A stretch of DNA of 18,278 bases from Patescibacteria group bacterium (GTDB taxonomy: Bacteria; Patescibacteriota; Minisyncoccia; UBA6257; UBA11618). Shown one piece after another: positions 7,053 to 12,847 of this stretch (position 1 is its first letter; every line of letters starts with the position of its first letter). Under the pieces are notes generated by a model. That model saw only the letters and a list, made by a program, of their open reading frames with translations. It made no database searches and had not been told where the DNA came from. The stretch is taken from assembly GCA_003539915.1 (NCBI GenBank), contig DPNX01000019.1:456-18733 (forward strand). The letters are read 5' to 3'. Both the position numbers and the translations under genes were made by a program.

Positions 7053-7652
7053 ATGGGCAATGATCGCTCTCAAGCCTTAAAACAAATTAGAGAAGAGGTT
7101 CAGAACCTAAAAGAATCTCCTCTTTATCAAGAGCGAGTTAACAATCAAACATTACCTGTTATTGGTGAGGGGAGTCATAATGCTCAATTGATGTTTATCG
7201 GCGAAGCTCCTGGTCGCAATGAGGCTAAGACTGGCAGGCCTTTTTGTGGGTCAGCTGGTAAAATTTTAGACGACCTATTAACTTCTATTGGGGTTAAAAG
7301 GGAAGCTGTTTACATAACCAATATAGTTAAAGATCGGCCGCCTAGTAACAGAGATCCTTTACCAGAAGAAATAGCTATCTATGGACCCTTTCTTGATCGC
7401 CAGATAGATATTATTAAGCCATTGGTGATTGTAACTTTGGGAAGATTTTCTATGAGCTATATAATGGAAAAACAAAATTTGCAAGACTCTCTCCAACCTA
7501 TTAGTGAGCTTCATGGACAGGTTTTGGAAAGTAAGTCTAATAGTCCAGTTAAAGTAGCTGTCATGTATCATCCAGCAGCAGCTATTTACAATCCTAAAAT
7601 AAAAAAAGTTTTACATAATGATTTTCAGATCCTACCTTCTTTAATTAAATAA
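7053..7652 (+). CDS. udg: uracil-DNA glycosylase, family-4 type, lacking the Fe-S cluster cysteines
   Basis: The enzyme removes uracil from DNA, leaving an abasic site for an AP endonuclease such as the one at 4393. Family signatures are GEAPGRNEAKTGRPFCGSAG (residues 50-69), YITNIVKDRPPSNRDP (87-102), IKPLVIVTLGR (121-131) and the catalytic HPAA (173-176). Length is 199 residues. Family-4 enzymes normally hold a 4Fe-4S cluster with four cysteines. Here the equivalent positions by motif alignment are L19 and S22 (usual CxxCPLY), D94 (usual KCRPP) and Y110 (usual ACxPxL). The only cysteine in these blocks is C65, not a cluster position. The TAA overlaps the A-run of the opposing terminator at 7651. 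Confidence 0.92.
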   Translation: MGNDRSQALKQIREEVQNLKESPLYQERVNNQTLPVIGEGSHNAQLMFIGEAPGRNEAKTGRPFCGSAGKILDDLLTSIGVKREAVYITNIVKDRPPSNRDPLPEEIAIYGPFLDRQIDIIKPLVIVTLGRFSMSYIMEKQNLQDSLQPISELHGQVLESKSNSPVKVAVMYHPAAAIYNPKIKKVLHNDFQILPSLIK

Positions 7653-7674
7653 AAAACCCTGCATAAAAGCAGGG
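7651..7674 (-). terminator. Rho-independent terminator of the rpmB-GNAT transcript
   Basis: On the - strand a 6-bp stem CCCTGC/GCAGGG with loop TTTTAT is followed directly by six T residues, a textbook intrinsic terminator 12 nt past the acetyltransferase stop. On the + strand the stem is followed by a run of G, not T, so it should work in only one direction. The stem lengthens if bases from the adjoining eight-G run (7672-7679) slip. Confidence 0.85.
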
Positions 7675-7686
7675 GGGGGTAGAATT

Positions 7687-8217
7687 TTACGAAAGAGGCA
7701 TGCCGTTGCGCCTCTCTAAAATCTGTAACAACTTACTTCTCTCATACCTCTTCAAATCTTCGTCAGAAATTTGATAGAGCATCTGATATTCAGGTTCAGC
7801 GGGTCGATAGTCAATGTGTTGAGCTTTAAATCCAAGACTTTTAAAAAACAACTGCGCGCCAAGATTGGTTTCCGGAACATTGGCGAATGTAAAAGAGCGT
7901 CTTTGAAAAGAAAGCTTTGTTTTGAGAAGCTGGACCATTTGGGAGCCGATTTTTTTTCGTCGACATTCTTCAGCAACCGCTAAACGAGAAAGCTGAAGAG
8001 CTTTCTTTCCTAGGCAGTAGATCATGAAGCCTAGAACAAGAGAGTCCTTTTCAGCTACCATACCAACGATATTTCGGCATCTTAGCCAACCAACCATCTT
8101 TTGTTCAGTGACAGGATTTTCAAAGCTGCTGCTCTCAATAGTCATTACCTCTGATAGATCGCGTCTAATCAACCAGCGGACACTTATATCCAACTCATCA
8201 TTCTTTAAAAAATGCAT
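7687..8217 (-). CDS. GNAT-family N-acetyltransferase
   Basis: This acetyl-CoA-dependent acetyltransferase has 176 residues. The GNAT core is visible: an early acidic helix with ESSSFENPVTEQKM, the motif-A strand and loop LSRLAVAEECRRKKIGSQMV, and the C-terminal NLGAQLFFKSLGFKAQHIDY. The acetyl-CoA loop reads RRKKIG, with Lys where the first Gly of RGxGIG is usual. The arrangement resembles RimI-like enzymes, but no substrate can be named. A longer frame begins at 8256. I choose the Met at 8217 because AAGGAG lies 6 nt upstream of it. It is downstream of rpmB on the same strand and ends just before a strong terminator. Confidence 0.82.
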   Translation of the reverse strand: MHFLKNDELDISVRWLIRRDLSEVMTIESSSFENPVTEQKMVGWLRCRNIVGMVAEKDSLVLGFMIYCLGKKALQLSRLAVAEECRRKKIGSQMVQLLKTKLSFQRRSFTFANVPETNLGAQLFFKSLGFKAQHIDYRPAEPEYQMLYQISDEDLKRYERSKLLQILERRNGMPLS

Positions 8218-8223
8218 GAAAGT

Positions 8224-8229
8224 CTCCTT
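8224..8229 (-). promoter_or_regulatory. strong Shine-Dalgarno site for the GNAT gene
   Basis: AAGGAG on the - strand lies 6 nt before the ATG at 8217 and decides the start. It is the only textbook Shine-Dalgarno sequence with good spacing that I see in the window. A small hairpin, GGATA/TATCC with a 4-nt loop (8246-8233), lies immediately upstream. Confidence 0.75.
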
Positions 8230-8293
8230 TCTGGATAGACTTATCCTTATTGACAAAGAGCAGTGACAGTTAGCTTGTAGCTACCGTATTTAA

Positions 8294-8299
8294 ATTATA
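8294..8299 (-). promoter_or_regulatory. possible -10 box for the GNAT gene
   Basis: A perfect TATAAT on the - strand begins directly after the rpmB TAG stop. No convincing -35 is present. If used, it would give the acetyltransferase mRNA a leader of about 70 nt, much longer than elsewhere in the window, which would explain why this gene alone has a strong ribosome binding site. Confidence 0.35.
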
Positions 8300-8494
8300 C
8301 TACACCCCACTAGCTTTTTTAGCTAATGTTCTGATGCAGCGAGTGCAAATTAAAAGTTGCCGACCGTCTGGTAGGCGAGTTTTTTGTAGGTTGGGCTGTT
8401 TGCGAGTCCAATTAGTTGGGTTATAGTGGCCTCGTAAAAGCTTTCGTTTTCCAACCATTCGAGAACCTTTCTTACAAATTTCACACTGTCTCAT
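8300..8494 (-). CDS. rpmB: 50S ribosomal protein bL28
   Basis: L28 is a large-subunit protein near the E site. The 64 residues begin MRQCEICKKGSRMVGKR and carry the typical NLQKTRLPDGRQLLICTRCIRTL. Cysteines C4 and C7, with C50 and C53, form the zinc site of the cysteine-containing form. The frame stays open upstream to 8554, but the extra 20 residues are not L28-like and contain the promoter, so the start is set at 8494. The gene is divergent from dnaG and precedes the acetyltransferase gene on the same strand. It is not next to another ribosomal protein gene here. Confidence 0.95.
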   Translation of the reverse strand: MRQCEICKKGSRMVGKRKLLRGHYNPTNWTRKQPNLQKTRLPDGRQLLICTRCIRTLAKKASGV

Positions 8495-8503
8495 AGTGAG
8501 AAA

Positions 8504-8532
8504 ATAATAACCAATTTTTATTGTTATGGCAA
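8504..8532 (-). promoter_or_regulatory. promoter of rpmB
   Basis: On the - strand, -35 TTGCCA (8532-8527, five of six consensus bases), a 17-nt spacer and -10 TATTAT (8509-8504, five of six). The hexamer ends 9 nt before the ATG, so the mRNA would begin about two or three bases ahead of the start codon. No Shine-Dalgarno sequence is present. Confidence 0.65.
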
Positions 8533-8562
8533 GCTTTATTTCATTATTTATCATTATTCAAT

Positions 8563-8568
8563 TAATAT
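8563..8568 (+). promoter_or_regulatory. candidate -10 box of dnaG-rpoD
   Basis: TAATAT ends 9 nt before the dnaG ATG, the same spacing as at rpmB, mscS and alaS. A weak TTCATT (8540-8545) sits at -35 distance. An AAGGG at 8569-8573 could instead act as a ribosome binding site if transcription starts further upstream. Confidence 0.35.
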
Positions 8569-8577
8569 AAGGGCAGA

Positions 8578-10239
8578 ATGACAAATATCACTGACCAAAT
8601 TAAAGAGAAGATAGACATAGCTGAGTTTCTGAAAGAATATATTCAGCTGACTCCAGCCGGCCGGAACTTCAAGGCCCTTTGTCCTTTTCATAAAGAGAGT
8701 AATCCTTCCTTTGTTATTTCTCCAGATCGTCAGACTTGGTATTGTTTTGGTGGTTGCAATGATGGAGGTGATATCTTTAAGTTTCTAATGAAGTTTGAAA
8801 ATCTAGAGTTTTATGAGGCTTTGAAAATATTAGCTGAAAAAGCTGGTGTGGATTTTCGGCGCAACCCTAATACAGCTGCTGACTACAAACAATTTGGGAT
8901 TCTTTATGATATTAATAACTCAGCTAAAGATTTTTTTAGAAAAAACTTTACTAAGGAATCTGGTCAATATCTACTCTCGCGCGGTTTAACCAAAGACACT
9001 ATCATGGAGTTCGAGGTAGGTTTTGCTCCGCCTGGATCTGATAACTTATTACGCTATCTCGTTAGTTTAGGCTTTACTGCTCAGGATATTGAAAGAGCTG
9101 GTCTAGTTTTTAAAACCGACAGAGGCACTTATTGGGACCGTTTTCGTCAGCGAATAATGTTCCCTATTTTTAATAGTTTTGGTAAGACGGTTGGTTTCAC
9201 AGGGCGTATTTTTGAGACTGGCGAGGTTGATCCCAAGATAGCTAAATATATTAACTCTCCTGAGACGCCTATTTTTAATAAGTCTCGCTTGCTCTATGGC
9301 CTGCATAAAAGTAAGAATGAGATTCGTAAACAAGATACAGCCTTGTTGGTTGAGGGGCAGATGGACGTTCTCATGTCTTATCAGGACGGAGTCAAAAATG
9401 TTGTAGCTTCATCGGGAACCGCTCTTGGTAACGATCAACTTAAAACCTTAAGACGTCTTAGTAGTCAGCTAATATTGAGCTTTGATAGTGATGAGGCTGG
9501 TCAGTTAGCAGCTGAAAGGAGTATTGATTTAGCTTTAGCCCAAGATTTTCTTGTCAGTATTCTCAAAGTTCCTGGTGAAAAAGACCCTGCTGATTTTATT
9601 AAGGCTCAGCCAGGAATCATTAGCCAGTTAATTAAAGAATCTAAACCAGTCCGCCATTTTTATTTTAACCGCTATTTGTCTCCTCAAGTCATCACCAGTG
9701 AAGCAGATAGAAAAAATAATATTCGTCATATACTTACCAAAATCAAGGGCATTTTTAGCAGGGTAGAGCAGGCGGTCTGGCTTAAAGAGTTGTCTAACAT
9801 AGCTGGGATTAGAGAGGAGGTCCTATATGAGGAATTGGAAAAGGTTGTTGCTAAGAAGGTGGATTCTTTCAGTCGATCAGCTGAGCCTATGCCCGTAGCC
9901 CAGCCGGAGAGTTGGAGTCGTCGAGATTTTCTTGCTCAACGAGTGATTGATTTAGGAGGTGCCGTGCCTGAAAATTTCAAGTTTCAGTTTTCTGATCAAT
10001 TAGCTCTTAAGGCTAGCTTGGAGAATAGCAACTTGGATCCTGAAAAAAAGGAAGAAGAGTTGGCTATACTTATCAGACAGTTAAAGATAGAGGATCTTAA
10101 GGACAAGCGACAATTATTACAAATCACCATTGCTCAAGCCGAAAAACAAGGCGATGAGGAGTCTATAATTACAGCTTTAAAAGAGTTTGACACTTTGAAC
10201 AAAGAATTCTACAATATCACCAATGGCAAAAACAGCTAA
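8578..10239 (+). CDS. dnaG: DNA primase
   Basis: DnaG lays down RNA primers for replication and docks on the DnaB helicase through its C-terminus. The N-terminal CHC2 zinc domain has C35, H38, C56 and C60. The last pair is spaced C-x3-C (CFGGC), whereas the common form is C-x2-C. The primase core and TOPRIM domain follow: VEGQMD with E259, and the metal-binding DSDEAG at 303-308. The C-terminal ~130 residues are charged and helical, fitting a helicase-binding region that is poorly conserved. Length (553 residues) is within the family range. The last 17 nt overlap the start of rpoD, as expected for a primase-sigma operon. Confidence 0.96.
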   Translation: MTNITDQIKEKIDIAEFLKEYIQLTPAGRNFKALCPFHKESNPSFVISPDRQTWYCFGGCNDGGDIFKFLMKFENLEFYEALKILAEKAGVDFRRNPNTAADYKQFGILYDINNSAKDFFRKNFTKESGQYLLSRGLTKDTIMEFEVGFAPPGSDNLLRYLVSLGFTAQDIERAGLVFKTDRGTYWDRFRQRIMFPIFNSFGKTVGFTGRIFETGEVDPKIAKYINSPETPIFNKSRLLYGLHKSKNEIRKQDTALLVEGQMDVLMSYQDGVKNVVASSGTALGNDQLKTLRRLSSQLILSFDSDEAGQLAAERSIDLALAQDFLVSILKVPGEKDPADFIKAQPGIISQLIKESKPVRHFYFNRYLSPQVITSEADRKNNIRHILTKIKGIFSRVEQAVWLKELSNIAGIREEVLYEELEKVVAKKVDSFSRSAEPMPVAQPESWSRRDFLAQRVIDLGGAVPENFKFQFSDQLALKASLENSNLDPEKKEEELAILIRQLKIEDLKDKRQLLQITIAQAEKQGDEESIITALKEFDTLNKEFYNITNGKNS

Positions 10240-11494
10240 GAAGGCTGCTAGCAAGAAAAAAGTTACTAAAAAAGTTGTTAAAAAGGCAACAAAGAAAGTA
10301 ACTAAAAAGGTAGTTAAGAAGAAAAAGGTTGTTTCTAAGACTACTTCTAAAGTTAAAGCTACTCCTAAAAAGAAAGTTGTGAAGAAAAAGATTACCAGAG
10401 TTCGTCGAAGTAAGGCGAAACAGGAGCTTAATGTTCAACAACTAAGCGAGCTCATTAAGAGAGGTCGTAGTCGTGGTTTTGTTACCGATTCAGAAGTTCT
10501 TCATCATTTTCCTAACTTAGAGGAGGATCTAGTATTCTTAGAGGATGTTTACTCTGAGTTAGAAGCTAACAACATTAAAGTTGTTGAAACTAGTCAGTTA
10601 ATTGAAGTTCCTAAAGATGGTGAAATTAGTTTGGCAGAGCTTGATGATCAGCGTTTAGCTGCTGGCTTACCAGATGCTGTACAAGTTTATTTAAAGGAAA
10701 TTGGTAAAGCTTCTCTATTAACTAAAGATGAAGAGAAGGAATTAGCCAAGAGAATCGAGGGGGGTGATGAACAGGCTCGCCGAGATTTTATTAAAGCCAA
10801 CTTACGTTTAGTGGTTTCTATAGCTAAAAGATATGTTAATCGTAGTCCTAATCTTGGTATTTTAGATCTAATTCAAGAAGGAAATATAGGTCTTTCTCGA
10901 GCGGTTGATAAGTTTGATTACCGTCGTGGTTTTAAATTCTCAACTTACGCTCACTGGTGGATTCGTCAGGCTATTACACGTGCTTTAGCTGATCAATCTC
11001 GAACTATTCGAATTCCTGTACACATGGTGGAAACTATTTCCAAGTACACTCAAGCCAAAAGACGTCTTTTCCAAGAGTTAGGTCGTGAGCCTTTACCTGA
11101 AGAGATTGCTTTAGAAATAGACTTGCCGGTAGAAAAGATTCATCACATTCAAAAGATCTCTCAAGATGTTATCTCTTTGGAGTCGCCATTAGGTGATAAG
11201 GATGAGGATTCAACTCTTTCAGAGTTTATTCCAGACGAAAGAAGCTTAACACCAGCTCAGTCTGCTACTCAGGCTCTTTTGAGGGGTAAAATTAAAGAGA
11301 TCTTAGTTGATTTAACTCCCCGGGAGCAGAAAATTCTTAAAATGCGTTTTGGTTTAGAAGATGGTATCACTCACACTCTAGAAGAGGTGGGTAAGGTTTT
11401 CAGTGTTACTCGTGAACGTATTCGTCAGATCGAGGCTAAAGCCTTAACTCGTATCAAAAATCATGAAAAAGCTCATACTCTTGAAGGGTATTAA
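10223..11494 (+). CDS. rpoD: RNA polymerase primary sigma factor (sigma-70/RpoD) with lysine-rich N-terminal tail
   Basis: This is the housekeeping sigma factor, which recognises -10 and -35 promoter elements. Residues 1-67 are histone-H1-like: 29 Lys in the first 66 residues, mixed with Val, Ala and Thr, and no acidic residue. A region-1.1-like segment follows (LSELIKRGRSRGFVTDSEVL), then region 1.2 (DAVQVYLKEIG), region 2 (NLRLVVSIAKRYV, DLIQEGNIGL, FSTYAHWWIRQAI), region 3 (SRTIRIPVHMVE) and region 4 (TPREQKILKMRFGL, VTRERIRQIEAKAL). Total is 423 residues. There is no other in-frame ATG until region 3, so the tail probably belongs to the protein. Translation starts inside dnaG without a Shine-Dalgarno sequence. 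Confidence 0.97.
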   Translation: MAKTAKKAASKKKVTKKVVKKATKKVTKKVVKKKKVVSKTTSKVKATPKKKVVKKKITRVRRSKAKQELNVQQLSELIKRGRSRGFVTDSEVLHHFPNLEEDLVFLEDVYSELEANNIKVVETSQLIEVPKDGEISLAELDDQRLAAGLPDAVQVYLKEIGKASLLTKDEEKELAKRIEGGDEQARRDFIKANLRLVVSIAKRYVNRSPNLGILDLIQEGNIGLSRAVDKFDYRRGFKFSTYAHWWIRQAITRALADQSRTIRIPVHMVETISKYTQAKRRLFQELGREPLPEEIALEIDLPVEKIHHIQKISQDVISLESPLGDKDEDSTLSEFIPDERSLTPAQSATQALLRGKIKEILVDLTPREQKILKMRFGLEDGITHTLEEVGKVFSVTRERIRQIEAKALTRIKNHEKAHTLEGY

Positions 11495-11498
11495 ACCC

Positions 11499-11527
11499 TG
11501 GTCAAAATGGGCTTATTATGATATTGT
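11499..11527 (+). promoter_or_regulatory. candidate promoter of the DUF5667-like gene
   Basis: -35 TGGTCA (11499-11504), a 17-nt spacer and -10 TATTGT (11522-11527), each four of six consensus bases. The hexamer ends 9 nt before the ATG. An overlapping alternative -10, TGTAAT, ends at 11530. Confidence 0.4.
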
Positions 11528-11536
11528 AATTCAACT

Positions 11537-12844
11537 ATGAAGAAAGCGATAAAGCCAGCGCTATTTTTTCTTTTAATTACTATTATTACCAGCAGCAGTG
11601 TTCTCTGGTCTTCTCTGCACGCCACTAACTTAAGTGTTGATTTAGGAGTTGATAATCCAGGTTTACTACCTAGCAACCCATTCTATTTTGTAAAAGAGTG
11701 GTCTCGTGGTGTTAGAATGTCCTTAACCTTTAACCTTGAAGATAAGACTCAGTTAGAAGTAAAAACCTTAAACTATCGAGCGGCTGAGATTATCAAGTTA
11801 GTTAGAATTATTCCTGGCAATACTGTTGCTATTAATGCTGCTACTCAAAAATATAATAATAATCTCGAAGATTTAATTAATCAGCTTGAAGAGTTATCTA
11901 GTAACAAAATTAGCAACTCAGTACTTAATCAAATAACTATTAATTCTATTAAGCACGCTCAGCTATTTAATAACCTTCAATTACAACTAGGAGATAAAAG
12001 ACTAAAAAGTGTGGACTCAGCAATCAACGACATTGCTAAATTGTTAACCATTACTATTGATAGCTATAAAAATCCAAAGGAGTTTCGTAAACAAGTTATT
12101 AAACTAAAAGAGAATCAAAAGAACGATCTACAAACGATTCAATTAATAGAAGCTTTGGATAGAGTGGAAGATAGTATGACTAACAATCTTAAGATTCAGG
12201 TTAATCGTGCTAAAGAAGATTTATTAATAGGCCTTCTCTCACAAATTAAGTTTGAGAAGATAACCAATAAGGATTTAAAAGAGATTCCTGGTAATTTTGT
12301 TACCCGTCTAAAAGTTCTTGATGAAATTAGATATAAGATAGATGATTCAGATCTTAAATCTCAGATTAATAAGGTTAGGCAGAGCATTTTAGAACAAGCT
12401 GTTGCAGATAAGCTAATTACAAGCGATCTTGCACAACAAACTTACGAGACTTCTAAAAAGCTAGCTTATGATATTCGATCATTAAAAAGAACTGGTACAC
12501 AAGTTCAATTTCACCTTGGTCAAGCCAACAAATCTTTTGCTGAAGAGGAGTATGTGACCGCTCTTGGTCAAGCTTCTATGGCCGCAGCTGTTACCAAGAA
12601 TAATTGGCGTTATTTAAAAAAAGTTCCAGCTTACTATCAGTCCGAACTAGGATTATTAAAGATTGCTTATGATAAGTTATCTAAAAATAAAAAAGCTGTT
12701 CAAAGATTAGTAGTGGTTGAAGAAAAAATTATTGACCTAGCTGATTTAGTAAAAGGAAATAGAATCAAGTTTTCTAATAGAAGAATAGAGGATCTTATTT
12801 TTGATATTAAGTTGCTGTTATCCGAGATACGTTATAATTTATAA
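11537..12844 (+). CDS. secreted or membrane-anchored helical protein, DUF5667-like
   Basis: The 435-residue protein begins with a Lys-led hydrophobic stretch (residues 8-26, FFLLITIITSSSVLW) followed by LHATN, which could be a signal peptidase site or an anchor. Next comes the segment LLPSNPFYFVKEWSRGVRMSLTFN (about 43-66) and a helical stretch with AxEIIKL. This resembles the DUF5667 pattern seen in many Patescibacteria (Pro-x-x-Pro-x-Tyr-x-x-Lys, then a helical run). The rest is almost entirely helical, charged and Asn/Lys/Leu-rich, with no cysteine and no enzyme motif. It probably sits outside the membrane. It lies between rpoD and alaS with a short gap on each side and no terminator. Function is unknown. 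Confidence 0.7.
   Translation: MKKAIKPALFFLLITIITSSSVLWSSLHATNLSVDLGVDNPGLLPSNPFYFVKEWSRGVRMSLTFNLEDKTQLEVKTLNYRAAEIIKLVRIIPGNTVAINAATQKYNNNLEDLINQLEELSSNKISNSVLNQITINSIKHAQLFNNLQLQLGDKRLKSVDSAINDIAKLLTITIDSYKNPKEFRKQVIKLKENQKNDLQTIQLIEALDRVEDSMTNNLKIQVNRAKEDLLIGLLSQIKFEKITNKDLKEIPGNFVTRLKVLDEIRYKIDDSDLKSQINKVRQSILEQAVADKLITSDLAQQTYETSKKLAYDIRSLKRTGTQVQFHLGQANKSFAEEEYVTALGQASMAAAVTKNNWRYLKKVPAYYQSELGLLKIAYDKLSKNKKAVQRLVVVEEKIIDLADLVKGNRIKFSNRRIEDLIFDIKLLLSEIRYNL
12812..12838 (+). promoter_or_regulatory. candidate promoter of alaS
   Basis: A perfect -10 TATAAT (12833-12838) ends 9 nt before the alaS ATG and lies in the last codons of the preceding gene. The best -35 is TTGCTG (12812-12817) with a short 15-nt spacer. 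No Shine-Dalgarno sequence is present. Confidence 0.45.
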
Positions 12845-12847
12845 AAT

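Noticed and set aside
8218..8256. Longer N-terminus (13 extra codons) for the GNAT protein
   Set aside because: AAGGAG lies 6 nt before the internal ATG at 8217, which is the better start.
7771..8266. Two open frames on the + strand (7771-7983 and 8024-8266) opposite the acetyltransferase gene
   Set aside because: They are shadows of the GNAT coding sequence, with compositions unlike the neighbours and no recognisable domain.
8495..8554. Longer N-terminus (20 extra codons) for L28
   Set aside because: L28 normally begins with MxxxCxxCxK-type sequence, and the extra stretch holds the -10 and -35 boxes.
10240..10400. Repetitive AAG/AAA-rich stretch that looks like a tandem repeat or a CRISPR-like array
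   Set aside because: It is in frame with rpoD and encodes the lysine-rich tail. There are no regular repeats separated by unique spacers.
10217..10441. Open frame on the - strand opposite the rpoD start
   Set aside because: It is a Leu/Phe/Asn/Ser-rich mirror of the lysine codons, with no promoter or family resemblance.
11485..11499. Inverted repeat AGGGT/ACCCT around the rpoD stop codon
   Set aside because: Only five base pairs and no T-run, so not supportable as a terminator.
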